Below, piece by piece: positions 8,235 to 16,670 of a stretch of 64,000 nt of DNA. How positions within the stretch are numbered: the first letter of the stretch is position 1; every line of letters starts with the position of its first letter. The position numbers were made by a program, and so were the translations under genes. The notes under the pieces were generated by a model. It saw only the letters and a list, made by a program, of their open reading frames with translations. It had not been told where the DNA came from and did no database searches. Source of the DNA: Thermomicrobiaceae bacterium (lineage in GTDB: Bacteria > Chloroflexota > Chloroflexia > Thermomicrobiales > Thermomicrobiaceae); contig JADBJL010000102.1 of the NCBI GenBank assembly GCA_014874455.1, positions 37,967-101,966 on the forward strand, in the 5' to 3' direction.

Positions 8235-8695
8235 GCGTGGCTACCGGCATGCCCAGCGAGCGCTGCGCCGTCCTGGCCAAACCCGTGCCCGGGAATCTGC
8301 CGGTTTCGGCCGTCCATGGCCACCCGGCCGTCGCACCTGATCCCTCATTGCCCCGAAGAAGGTGACGTGCTGGAAGGCATCACCCCCGAAGTGCCGCACA
8401 GCAACGTCGCGGCATCATGAAGCCGATCACGCTGCTCAGGTCGCGGCGCCGGCCACCTGTCCCGCTGTTGACACGCGCACCCGAAAGCTCATATACTGTC
8501 GACAGACGAGCGATCGATGAGCGAATGAGGGGGTCAGGTTAACATTTTCTTAACAACTGGCTCCCGCGCAATGTGCATACTCGACCGCTATCAACCTGCC
8601 GATATTGCGCCCGGCAGCGGGACAGTCCTTGAACCAACCATCAGCATCCAGTCGGAGACGAGTGGGGAACCTCGACACACGATCAAGGGAGGCTC
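8235..8695. other. Long intergenic region between the divergent ssrA and P-ATPase units
   Basis: No convincing gene is present. It holds the plus-strand promoter at 8468-8497 and, after it, an untranslated leader of about 190 nt with a lower-GC patch (TTAACATTTTCTTAACA near 8538-8555) before the GTG at 8696. The length of this leader would allow post-transcriptional control, but I see no recognised riboswitch. Confidence 0.5.
8468..8497 (+). promoter_or_regulatory. Strong sigma-70-like promoter of the P-type ATPase cluster
   Basis: Consensus TTGACA at 8468-8473, an 18-bp spacer, and TATACT at 8492-8497. This is the best-matching promoter in the window and points at the gene starting at 8696. 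Confidence 0.7.
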
Positions 8696-8929
8696 GTGGT
8701 GTTCGAACTCGACGACTATATCGAGGCAGAGACGGCGGTCGCCGTCGTTGCGACCGCTCTCATGCTCTCACCGCGTGCCCGGCGCGTCGTCCGCCGTGGC
8801 CTCGTCTACGGCCTAGCCGGCGTCCTCACCGCCGTCGAGGCCGGGCGAACCCTGGCTCGGGGTGCCCAGGCGGGCTTCTCCGCGGCCGTCTCGCGTGCCC
8901 GTCAGGCGCCGACCGTGGGCGCCAACTGA
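8696..8929 (+). CDS. Small membrane-associated protein upstream of the P-type ATPase, PacL-like by layout
   Basis: A 77-residue protein starting at GTG 8696 after GGGAGG (a second in-frame GTG follows at once). A hydrophobic stretch (TAVAVVATALML, about residues 13-24) is followed by a basic segment and a second mildly hydrophobic helix (GLVYGLAGVLTAVEAGRTLA). Size, helix layout and position directly before a P-type ATPase recall the DUF1490/PacL chaperone-like proteins of mycobacteria, which tether and assist metal ATPases. The acidic-His metal-binding tail of PacL is absent here. The resemblance is by pattern only. The next small gene begins 14 nt downstream. Confidence 0.65.
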   Translation: MVFELDDYIEAETAVAVVATALMLSPRARRVVRRGLVYGLAGVLTAVEAGRTLARGAQAGFSAAVSRARQAPTVGAN

Positions 8930-8943
8930 CCCTGGAGGAGGCC

Positions 8944-9363
8944 GTGCGGGGGAAACACGACATGCTACCAGAGCAGGCTGCGCACGACGAGCCATCGAAC
9001 TCGGCTCCACCCGACGCAGGCGGGCACCGCTCAAGACAGCGCCCGAGCCGAGCGTCGTCGGCAAGCAGCGAGCCTACGGGACACGCTGCGGAATCAGCGG
9101 TTGAGACCCGAGAGGCGGCATCGAAGGCAGAGTCCAACGGCGGATCGGTCACTCCACCTCCAGCCACAGTCCTGCAAGCGGAGCGCCTGCTCGATGAGGC
9201 GTTGGTGTGGGGCGCGGCGTTCGGCACGGTACTCACCCGGCGGGCTCGCCGGCTCCTGGCCCGGGCTCGCGAAGAAGTAGAAGATCTCTTCGCCGAAGCT
9301 GAAGCGACCCGCAGCCGGTGGCGTGGCCAGCTCGGCCAGCGGCACTCCGAGCAGGAACACTAA
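8944..9363 (+). CDS. Second small protein of the P-ATPase cluster, disordered N-terminus plus amphipathic helix
   Basis: A 139-residue protein. GTG 8944 is preferred over ATG 8962 because GGAGGAG lies 3 nt before it. The first 75 residues are low-complexity, rich in Ser, Ala, Pro and Glu. The rest is helical: a short hydrophobic part (LVWGAAFGTVLTRRARRLL) and a charged amphipathic helix (ARAREEVEDLFAEAEATRS). The tail ends RHSEQEH, with His and acidic residues that could bind metal. The hydrophobic-then-charged helix layout is like the preceding protein and like PacL. The ATPase start is 24 nt downstream, so translation is probably linked. Confidence 0.65.
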   Translation: MRGKHDMLPEQAAHDEPSNSAPPDAGGHRSRQRPSRASSASSEPTGHAAESAVETREAASKAESNGGSVTPPPATVLQAERLLDEALVWGAAFGTVLTRRARRLLARAREEVEDLFAEAEATRSRWRGQLGQRHSEQEH

Positions 9364-9387
9364 CCCGCAACCGAGGCACGTAGCATC

Positions 9388-12300
9388 ATGACGACCGTGT
9401 CGATGGACACGCCGGTGGTTCGCGTGGTCCACCGGTTACCGGGACGTGTCCGCTTTCGAGTCCAGATCGACGACCAGGCGAAGCTGAGCGGGCTCCCGCG
9501 CACGCTGCCGCATGCCGGGATCCAGGATATCCGCGCCGATCCCCTGACCGGCAGCGTGCTCGTCCACTATGACCCCAAGGTGACGACCGAGGACGCAGTC
9601 CGGCAACACCTCGAGCAGATCCTGCAACGCTCGATCGCACCGCCGGCCAGGACGACCGCTGCTGAGCATCCCCGGGTGCGCCGCGCCGCCGTCGATCACC
9701 GCACCGTCCGCGTCGATAGCCGCGGGCACCGCTGGCAGCGGGTACGCCTCCGGGTGGCCGGGCTTGAGGGCAATCAGGCGCTCGCGCGCGAGCTCGAGTC
9801 GTTACTCGAACAGCTCGGCGTCCGTGTCGCGCGGGCGAGCGTGGCCACCGGTCGCCTGCTCCTCGAGCACGAAGTGGAGACGGTGACACTCGATGCGATT
9901 CTTGAGGCAGTCAGTGGCCTTCCCTTACCGGAGGAGCCACCGACGCTCCGTCGCACGGTTACCCCGACTGACCAGGGCCCGCTCCTCTACGCGAGCTGGC
10001 GAGCCGCTGCGACCGCCGGTGCCCTCGGCCTCACCGCTGCCCGGCAGCTCTTCAGGGCCACCGGCCCCCTCACGACCAGCCCACTGCCCGCGCTCGCCGC
10101 CGACATCGTCGCCGTTCTCCGCGGCTTTCCCACCTTTCGCGAGGGACTCCGCCGCGCGCTCGGCCCGGCAGCCGCCGACATTACGACCAGTTCAATTGGC
10201 ATTACCGCTCAGACAGTGAGCAACCAGCAACTCGGCCTTCTCGTCAGCCTCACCGAAGCTCTCCGCCTCTTATCGGCTCTCCTTCCTTGGCGACGCGCCT
10301 GGCAGCGCTACGAGGCCGGGTTTCTCCACAGCAATGTTGCCCGGCCCGGCCAGCGCGTCACACTCCGTGCCGGCGACCGCGTGCCGTTCGATAGCCGCAT
10401 CGAGCGCGGGAGCGCAGAGGTGCTGCGCCCTGATGGGCGGATCGAACGGGCCCGACCTTTCCGCCGGCTTGCAGCCGGTTCGCTCCTCCTCGGGGGTGAG
10501 CTGACCGTCTTTCTCGCGGCCCCCTCTCCATCCGGCCCCTTCGCGACGAGTGAGCCCCGGCCGGCACTCTTGCACTGGTACCTGCGCTTCATCACACCGG
10601 TCGCGTTCGCCTATGCCGGCGTCGCTGGCCTCGTCTCCCGCTCGCTCGCTGCCGCGGCTCGCGCGCTCGTTCTCGTCAATGCCCGCACAGCGCTCATCGG
10701 AGCAGAGGCAGCAGACCAAGGCGCAGTCGCCCGGGCCCTCCGCGGTGGCGCGCTCGTCACCGCCTTGCGCCCCGGCCGGCGCCTTACCCGCCCGACGGTC
10801 ATCGTCCTCGACCATCCAGGACTGCTCGTCGAGGGTCTGGAACTGGATCGCTGCCTCGTCCTGGCTGATGGCCTCACGTACGGGGACGCCCTCGCCCTCG
10901 CCGCCCAACTGGCCCGTGCAACGCCGTGGCGTACGGCACTGCCACCTGCTCGCAGCACGCCGAATGGACTCGACCCCGCGTCCTTCCGTCTGCGCCCCAT
11001 TGACCCAGCGACGCTCGAGCAGCTACCCGACGAGCAGCGACAGGGGCTCCAGGGGGCGGCGGTCGTCCTGGCCGTCTCAGCGCGGCGTACCGACCAGCCG
11101 GTTGCCCTGCTCTCCTTGCGGCCAAAACTCCGCCCGCACTTGGAATCCTTCCTCGACGTCTGTACCCGAGTCGGCACTCGCGTCCTCGTGCGGCTCCCTC
11201 AGGAGCCCGCATCCGCCTACCTCGAGACGATCGACATCGCTCCGATCACGGCTGCTGACGCGGCCACGCTTGTCCGTGACCTGCGGGCGCGCGGGGAGGT
11301 TGTCCTCTACGTCGCAGATCACGGTCGAGCCGGCCTGGCGTTCGCTGCTGCCCACTACTCCGCACTGCTGACCTCCATCCGTCAGCCAGTCGATGTGCCG
11401 GTCGACGCTCTCCTGCCCGACTTGGGTGCGCTCGCCGCGCTGGTCGAGGCCAGCCACCGTCGAGACCTCGCTGTCCGCGATAGCGTCGTCCTCTCGCTCA
11501 CCGCGAACACGCTCGCCCTCGGCATTGGGTTGGGCGCCACCCCGTCGCCAGTGCTCGTTAGCCTGGTTCTAGGCGGTGCCGCTTTTCTGGCGCTCGTCGC
11601 TGGCTGGGCCCGTCTGTGGGGTGGTGAGCGGCAGGCCACGCTGCCCTTCGTCGATCCAGAACCCGAGCGCTGGGGAGTTCGGCCATCCACCGAGGTTCTT
11701 CAGTTACTGAACAGCCACCCGGACGGGCTCACGAGCGCAGAGGTTCGCCAGCGGCGCTCCGCCCCATCCTTCGAGGCGGACGAAGGGCCATGGATCCGCG
11801 CCCTCATCAGCCAACTGAGCTCACCGCTCCTCGCCATTATGGCCGCAGGCGCTGGCCTTTCGCTCGCCGTCGGCGCCTCTATCGACGTCGCCATCATTAC
11901 CGCGACGCTGCTCTTCAACGTCGCCATCGGTGCCTGGCAGGAGCAGCGGGTATCGCGCGCGGCCGTCCAATTGGCAGAACTTTCGGCACCCCCTGCCCGG
12001 GTGCTCCGTGACGGCGCCGAAGTCACCGTCCCCGCTACTGAACTCGTGCCGGGTGACGTGATCCGCCTCGAGTTCGGTGACCGTGTGCCGGCCGACGGCC
12101 GCCTCTTGAACGCGGAGAACCTCCTGGTGGACGAATCCGCGCTCACTGGCGAATCACTTCCTGTCGCCAAGGATCCCGCCGCCCGTGATGAGCGGGCAGT
12201 CGTCCTCGCTGGAACCGACGTGCTCAGTGGTACAGCAACGGCCGTGGTCGTGGCGACCGGCGAGGGCACCCGCCTGGGCGCCGCCCAGCGCGCGCTCCGC

Positions 12301-14217
12301 CAGACCGACTCCTCTGGCGAGCACCTTGCCCGACGTCTCGCGCAGTACACGCGTCTCAGCCTCCCTGTCTCGCTGGCTGCCGGAGCGCTGGTCACGCTCG
12401 TCGGCATCCTGCGCGGCGCGCCAATCGCCAGCCAGCTCGCCCTCGGCGCGAGCCTCACCATCGCGGCGGTGCCGGAGGGACTCCCGCTCCTCAGCCGGCT
12501 CAGCGAAGCGGCGACCGCGCGCCGACTCGCTCAGCGCGGGATTCTCGTGCGACAGCTTTCGGCAGTCGAGGCACTCGGTCGTGTCAATGTCGTCTGTGTC
12601 GACAAGACCGGGACGCTCACGTACGGCCGGATGAGCGTGCAGCGCATCGTCAGCGACGGCCACGACGAAGAGCTGGCGCCGAACTGCTCCCCAGCAGCGC
12701 GTCGCGTTGTCGCCGCAGCCGTGCTGGCCTCCCCGGCACTCGACCGCAAGGACGCGCTGGCCCACGCGACCGATGCCGCCATCGTCGAGGCCGCGCGCTC
12801 GCTTGGGCTCTCTGAGGTCAACGGGGAGAGGGAGCGGCTCGAAGAGCTACCGTTCGACTCGCTTCGCCCCTATCACGCGGTTCGCTTGCACGACCGGATC
12901 GTCATGAAGGGCAGCCACGAGTTTCTCCTCCCGCGCTGTGTCGCCCTCCGCACGGACGGCGAGAACACGGTAGCCCTGTCCTCCGATCGCGTCGACGCGC
13001 TCCACGCGGCAGCCCTCCGCCTCGCCCGCGACGGCCTGCGGGTACTCCTCGTCGCTGAAGGGCCTCCGGAGGCGCGACTCGACGACCCGCAGCAGCTCGT
13101 TGTCCTCGGTCTGCTCGGTATCGCTGATGCCCTCCGTCCGGGGGTGCCGGGGGCTATCCGCCGCTGTCACGAGGCCGGGGTGCGCGTCCTGATGATCACC
13201 GGCGACCACCCAGCGACTGCCGAGGCGATCGCCCGCCAGGCTGGCCTGCCGGTCGGCCCCAACCGGATCCTCAACGCTTCTCTCCTGCGGGAACTCGACG
13301 ACCCTGCGCTCGTCGACCAGCTCGCCCAAGCCAGCGTCGTCGCCCGAGCCACCCCCCTCGACAAGCTTCGGATCGTCCAGTTGCTCCGCGCTCACGGCGA
13401 CGTCGTTGCCATGACCGGCGACGGAGTCAACGATGCGCCCGCTCAGCGGCTCGCCGATGTCGGCATCGCCATGGGCTGGGGCACAGCCGTCGCCCGCGAG
13501 GCCGCTGACCTCGTCCTCGTCGAGGACGACTTCGCGGTCATCGTCGACGCCCTGGTGCAAGGCCGCAGTTTCTGGCGGAACATGCGCCGGTCCGTGGCCC
13601 TGCTCCTCGGCGGAAACTTAGGTGAGATCGGGATGATCGCGATCCCTACCCTGCTCACCGCCACTGCGCCCCTCAATACGCGTCAGGTGCTGATGGTCAA
13701 CCTGATCACCGACGTGCCGCCCGCGCTGGCGATCGCGCTGCAGCAGCCCCGCTACCGCCGGCTGACCGACCTGGCCCGCGAGGGCGAGCAGGCACTCGAC
13801 CGCACGCTCCGCGTCGATGTCCTCCGCCGGGCTGCGACGACGGCGATTCCAGCCGGTCTGGTTACCCTGTGGGCCAGTCGGGCGATTCCAGCCGAGGCAA
13901 GCTCCATCGGTTTCGCTGCGCTCGTGGCCTCGCAGCTCGCCCAGGCACTGGAACTGGGTCTCACAGGCAGCGGGCTCACCCCGAGCCTCCTCACTGGCAT
14001 CGCCGCATCCGCCGCCGCACTCGCTGCCTCCCTTGCCCTCCCTCCGGCTCGGGCGCTCCTCGGCCTGGCCCCACTCAGCCCGACCGGCCTGGTTCTCACC
14101 GGCCTGGCTGTCGGCGCAACGGTGATCAGCAGCCGGTTGACCACGGTGCTGATCCGCGAACTCCCGGCTCTCCCGGCACCGTATCCGTTGCCCTCTCCGG
14201 TTCCCTCCGCGGCGTGA
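9388..14217 (+). CDS. Very long CtpI-like P-type cation-transporting ATPase with a degenerate N-terminal half
   Basis: A 1609-residue membrane pump, roughly twice the usual P-ATPase length. Residues about 10-65 and 110-185 look like two HMA-type ferredoxin-fold domains without CxxC. A first ATPase-like half follows (about 190-700), including a degraded actuator (VTLRAGDRVPFDSRIERG) and a phosphorylation loop reading DHPGLL instead of DKTGT. The second half is intact: TGES at 920-923, PEGLP in M4, the phosphorylated D1072 in DKTGTLT, and TGDGVND at 1343-1349. PEGLP and the lack of CPC suggest a P2-like ion range (Ca, Mg, Mn or similar) rather than soft metals. Mycobacterial CtpI is of similar size. 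The transported ion is unknown. Confidence 0.9.
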   Translation: MTTVSMDTPVVRVVHRLPGRVRFRVQIDDQAKLSGLPRTLPHAGIQDIRADPLTGSVLVHYDPKVTTEDAVRQHLEQILQRSIAPPARTTAAEHPRVRRAAVDHRTVRVDSRGHRWQRVRLRVAGLEGNQALARELESLLEQLGVRVARASVATGRLLLEHEVETVTLDAILEAVSGLPLPEEPPTLRRTVTPTDQGPLLYASWRAAATAGALGLTAARQLFRATGPLTTSPLPALAADIVAVLRGFPTFREGLRRALGPAAADITTSSIGITAQTVSNQQLGLLVSLTEALRLLSALLPWRRAWQRYEAGFLHSNVARPGQRVTLRAGDRVPFDSRIERGSAEVLRPDGRIERARPFRRLAAGSLLLGGELTVFLAAPSPSGPFATSEPRPALLHWYLRFITPVAFAYAGVAGLVSRSLAAAARALVLVNARTALIGAEAADQGAVARALRGGALVTALRPGRRLTRPTVIVLDHPGLLVEGLELDRCLVLADGLTYGDALALAAQLARATPWRTALPPARSTPNGLDPASFRLRPIDPATLEQLPDEQRQGLQGAAVVLAVSARRTDQPVALLSLRPKLRPHLESFLDVCTRVGTRVLVRLPQEPASAYLETIDIAPITAADAATLVRDLRARGEVVLYVADHGRAGLAFAAAHYSALLTSIRQPVDVPVDALLPDLGALAALVEASHRRDLAVRDSVVLSLTANTLALGIGLGATPSPVLVSLVLGGAAFLALVAGWARLWGGERQATLPFVDPEPERWGVRPSTEVLQLLNSHPDGLTSAEVRQRRSAPSFEADEGPWIRALISQLSSPLLAIMAAGAGLSLAVGASIDVAIITATLLFNVAIGAWQEQRVSRAAVQLAELSAPPARVLRDGAEVTVPATELVPGDVIRLEFGDRVPADGRLLNAENLLVDESALTGESLPVAKDPAARDERAVVLAGTDVLSGTATAVVVATGEGTRLGAAQRALRQTDSSGEHLARRLAQYTRLSLPVSLAAGALVTLVGILRGAPIASQLALGASLTIAAVPEGLPLLSRLSEAATARRLAQRGILVRQLSAVEALGRVNVVCVDKTGTLTYGRMSVQRIVSDGHDEELAPNCSPAARRVVAAAVLASPALDRKDALAHATDAAIVEAARSLGLSEVNGERERLEELPFDSLRPYHAVRLHDRIVMKGSHEFLLPRCVALRTDGENTVALSSDRVDALHAAALRLARDGLRVLLVAEGPPEARLDDPQQLVVLGLLGIADALRPGVPGAIRRCHEAGVRVLMITGDHPATAEAIARQAGLPVGPNRILNASLLRELDDPALVDQLAQASVVARATPLDKLRIVQLLRAHGDVVAMTGDGVNDAPAQRLADVGIAMGWGTAVAREAADLVLVEDDFAVIVDALVQGRSFWRNMRRSVALLLGGNLGEIGMIAIPTLLTATAPLNTRQVLMVNLITDVPPALAIALQQPRYRRLTDLAREGEQALDRTLRVDVLRRAATTAIPAGLVTLWASRAIPAEASSIGFAALVASQLAQALELGLTGSGLTPSLLTGIAASAAALAASLALPPARALLGLAPLSPTGLVLTGLAVGATVISSRLTTVLIRELPALPAPYPLPSPVPSAA

Positions 14218-14524
14218 CGACCGGAGCACGGGCCCCGCGCTCTGGCGCGCGTTCCGCTGTTTCGGTGCATATGGGCGCCAGCGCTTCCGACCCTCGTTAG
14301 GGTACGCGCACACCGGCGCGCGATCTCATCCCCTTCGTCGCGCGTCGTCCCGAAATGTCACGCACATCATCTGATCCAACTGGATCCCGTCCAAGGCACG
14401 GCATTCCCCTCCAACTGGCACCGGGTTCCCCGATTTTAACGAACGCTTTACAACCATAGACACCGATCTAGCTATCTTCTAGTGGAAGGAAATCGATGAG
14501 CGGAGGTATGAGTGGGCAACGGCG
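14218..14524. other. Intergenic region after the P-ATPase gene
   Basis: No gene is convincing here. A lower-GC patch at 14435-14480 contains TTTACA and TAGCTA/TATCTT elements that could form a weak plus-strand promoter. A 13-codon ORF (14496-14537) with GGAAGGA before it overlaps the start of the next gene; it could be a leader or chance. Confidence 0.4.
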
Positions 14525-15079
14525 ATGGCGGTACTGACACGAGTCGCTGAACGCCGATCACGCTTCGTCACGCGTGAACTGGAAACGGACACGGCATACG
14601 CCTGCGGGTTCCGCATCGGCTACGCTATCGGAAACCTCTGCGCTCGCTTCGGACTGGCCCGCGCACCGCAGCCCTCGTTGCATGAAACCACGCCGCTCCG
14701 CCCCCACGCACCCCACCCCGATCGCCCTGTCCCAGTGCATCCGCGCGTCCTCCAGCCCTACCGCCTGCCGACCTCCGAAGGGCTCGACCGTCAGGCGCTT
14801 CACCGGGCTGTCGCGTGCGCCTGCTCGCTGCCGGTCACCAAGCGGGCGCTTACACGCGTGCTCGGCCTGAGCCTCCTCGCCGAGCTAGCACTCGCCGCCG
14901 CGCCCCTTCTGGCGCTTCTAGCCCTGGGCTCACCTGTCACAGCCGAGGACATCCTGCAGCAGCTCGGCGGACTCGCGACGCTCGCCCTGGAGTTCCTGCT
15001 GATCGCACTCGTCGGTGCAGCCGCAGCAGAAATCGTGCTCTCTGCCCTCGCGGTCGTGCAGGCGGCACTGAGCCAGTAA
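14525..15079 (+). CDS. Small membrane protein of unknown function
   Basis: A 184-residue protein. The first half is soluble and moderately basic (ELETDTAYACGFRIGYAIGNLCARFGL), with a Pro/His-rich linker near residues 55-85. The second half has two long hydrophobic segments (LSLLAELALAAAPLLALLALG, and LATLALEFLLIALVGAAAAEIVLSALAVV). I do not recognise the family. It lies 307 nt after the giant ATPase on the same strand and may belong to the same function, but no motif shows this. The start has a weak ribosome-binding site and a small overlapping ORF upstream, so the N-terminus is uncertain. Confidence 0.6.
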   Translation: MAVLTRVAERRSRFVTRELETDTAYACGFRIGYAIGNLCARFGLARAPQPSLHETTPLRPHAPHPDRPVPVHPRVLQPYRLPTSEGLDRQALHRAVACACSLPVTKRALTRVLGLSLLAELALAAAPLLALLALGSPVTAEDILQQLGGLATLALEFLLIALVGAAAAEIVLSALAVVQAALSQ

Positions 15080-15161
15080 GACGACCGCGCTTTTACCCAC
15101 AAGCTGTCACACCACCGGTCAGCAACCTCCCCGAGGGCACTCCCGAGCTGGCGCCCGTCGC

Positions 15162-15190
15162 TTGACGGGTCTCGTGACGGCTGCTAGAGT
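15162..15190 (+). promoter_or_regulatory. Sigma-70-like promoter of the thiamine salvage operon
   Basis: TTGACG at 15162-15167, a 17-bp spacer and TAGAGT at 15185-15190, placed 25 nt before the TPP riboswitch as expected. Confidence 0.75.
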
Positions 15191-15215
15191 GGGGAGGACA
15201 ACACAACAGCCACTC

Positions 15216-15309
15216 GTCCCGGGAGCTTGGGGAACCAGGCTGAGAGGGCGGCTACCGATCCCGCCGCCGACCGGTGAACCTGACCTGGGTAATGCCAGCG
15301 GAGGGAGCA
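15216..15309 (+). promoter_or_regulatory. TPP riboswitch (THI element)
   Basis: The conserved core is clear: CTGAGAGGGCGGCTACC (with CTGAGA at 15240-15245), then ACCGGTGAACCTGACCTGG and GGTAATGCCAGCGGAGGGA. The closing GTCCC/GGGA helix brackets the element. The final GCGGAGGGAG doubles as the ribosome-binding site of the ORF starting at 15313, so ligand binding should block translation initiation by sequestering it. It controls genes for HMP/thiamine salvage and uptake. Confidence 0.95.
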
Positions 15310-15312
15310 CTC

Positions 15313-15408
15313 ATGAGACGCGCAGAGCACCTTGGGCGAAACGACCGGCTGCCCATGGTGCTTTTCTCGTCGATCGGCAGGCGGCAGCCGGTGGAGCTGG
15401 CGCGATGA
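15313..15408 (+). CDS. 31-codon leader ORF between the TPP riboswitch and tenA
   Basis: ATG 15313 sits 8 nt after the GGAGGG of the riboswitch 3' end. The frame runs MRRAEHLGRNDRLPMVLF and ends TGA at 15406-15408, overlapping the tenA ATG (15405) as ATGA. The peptide is short and basic with no recognisable motif. The riboswitch therefore seems to gate this ORF directly, and tenA by translational coupling. The peptide itself may have no function. Alternatively tenA uses its own weak GGAG at 15392 and the ORF is incidental. Confidence 0.55.
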   Translation: MRRAEHLGRNDRLPMVLFSSIGRRQPVELAR

Positions 15409-16061
15409 GCGAGTCTCGCAGCTTTCTCGCCAGCCTCCTTTCGGAGGCCCGGCCGATCTGGGAGGCCATGGTCCGTCACCCCTTCGTCCAGGAGCTGGCA
15501 GCCGGAACGCTCGCGCCCGAGCGGTTCGCCTTCTGGGTCCAGCAGGACTACCTCTTCGTGCGGGAGGCGCTCAAGCTCCGCGGGCTTTCGATCGCCCGCG
15601 CGCCCGACGAGGCGATCCGGCGCGCCCTAATCGACAACGCCGTCGCGCTCAGGAGGGAACTCGATTTGTTCGAGGCATACGCTCGGGAGCATGGCCTCAG
15701 CCTGGAGGTCGAGCCGAGCCCGGTCTGCCTCGGCTATGCCGCCTACCGGCAGAGCGCTGCGGCGCTGGGGACGTTCCCGGAGTTCCTCGCCGGAACCTGG
15801 GCGGCCGAGAAAGCGTACCTCGATACCTGGTCAGCGGTGAGGAGCGCCGGGTCGGATGGCACCTACCAGCAGTGGATCGCGAACTGGACGAGCCCGAACT
15901 TCGTCGCCTGGGTCGAGTGGCTGGAGGCGACGCTGGCTCGCCTGCTAGAAGGCCAGCCGCAGGACGAGCTCCAGCGCGTGCGGCGCGCATTCCTCACCAC
16001 CGCCCGCTTCGAGTATCTCTTCTGGGAGATGGTTTATCGCCGCGAGACCTGGCCGGTCTGA
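15405..16061 (+). CDS. tenA: TenA-family thiaminase II-like protein lacking the catalytic Cys (TenA_E type)
   Basis: A 218-residue helical protein of the TenA/PQQC fold. The pocket Asp in WVQQDYLF and the late Glu in RFEYLFWEMVYRRETW are present. In the active-site helix, the Cys of canonical TenA (PCYWIYWE in the second copy at 19407) is Ala134, followed by Glu135, with the Tyr four residues on (Y138) kept. TenA_E-type proteins lack this Cys and are thought to act on other thiamine breakdown products such as formylamino or amino-HMP. It is first after the TPP riboswitch and precedes an HMP-type transporter, so salvage of pyrimidine precursors is the likely role. Confidence 0.85.
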   Translation: MSESRSFLASLLSEARPIWEAMVRHPFVQELAAGTLAPERFAFWVQQDYLFVREALKLRGLSIARAPDEAIRRALIDNAVALRRELDLFEAYAREHGLSLEVEPSPVCLGYAAYRQSAAALGTFPEFLAGTWAAEKAYLDTWSAVRSAGSDGTYQQWIANWTSPNFVAWVEWLEATLARLLEGQPQDELQRVRRAFLTTARFEYLFWEMVYRRETWPV

Positions 16062-16085
16062 GCGAATGGCCTCGGAGGGAGCGCA

Positions 16086-16670
16086 ATGCGACGGCTTCTA
16101 CAACCGTGGACGACAACCGAGATCCTCGTCGTCGCGACCATGGGAATCGCGATCGGTCTGATCTGGGTGCCCTGGACCTGGTTCTACCAGGCGACCGCGG
16201 CCGTACTCGGCCCGTGGGCCGCTCACTTCGTGGGCGGCTTTTGGCTGATCGGCGGCGTGATCACACCATACATCGTGCGCAAGCCTGGCTCGGCGCTGCT
16301 CGGCGAGATGATCGCCGCCCTGGCCGAGATGCCGCTCACGCCCTGGGGGGCGATCGTCCTCCTGGCCGGGCTGATCGAGGGCGGCGCCTGCGAGCTCTTC
16401 TTCCTGGCTACCGGCTACCGGCGCTTCAGCCTACCCTGGCTTATGGGCGCGGCCGCGTTCGGCGGGTTGGCGTTCTCCCTCCTGTATCTCTATCCCATCC
16501 AGGGATGGGGACGCCTGGCGATCGAGATACAGATCCTCTACACGGTGATGCGCATGGCCGGTGCGGCGATCCTGGCCGGCGGCGGAGCCAAGCTCATCGC
16601 CGACGCCCTGGTGCCGACGGGGGTGCTCGATGCTTTCCCCATCGCTCGCGAGCGCCGGCCCGAGATCTAG
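16086..16670 (+). CDS. ykoE: ECF transporter S component, YkoE type (hydroxymethylpyrimidine or thiamine)
   Basis: A 194-residue membrane protein with about five or six hydrophobic segments, opening WTTTEILVVATMGIAIGLIWVPW and containing the YkoE-like GGFWLIGGVITPYIVRKPGSALLGEMIAALAE region (broken here into recognisable blocks: FWLIGG, PYIVRKPG, LLGEMIAALAE). S components give substrate specificity to ECF importers. Its place behind a TPP riboswitch with tenA, an ABC ATPase and a T component matches the ykoEDC layout for HMP/thiamine uptake. The start follows GGAGGGAGCGCA. Its end overlaps the ATPase start by 41 nt. Confidence 0.88.
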   Translation: MRRLLQPWTTTEILVVATMGIAIGLIWVPWTWFYQATAAVLGPWAAHFVGGFWLIGGVITPYIVRKPGSALLGEMIAALAEMPLTPWGAIVLLAGLIEGGACELFFLATGYRRFSLPWLMGAAAFGGLAFSLLYLYPIQGWGRLAIEIQILYTVMRMAGAAILAGGGAKLIADALVPTGVLDAFPIARERRPEI

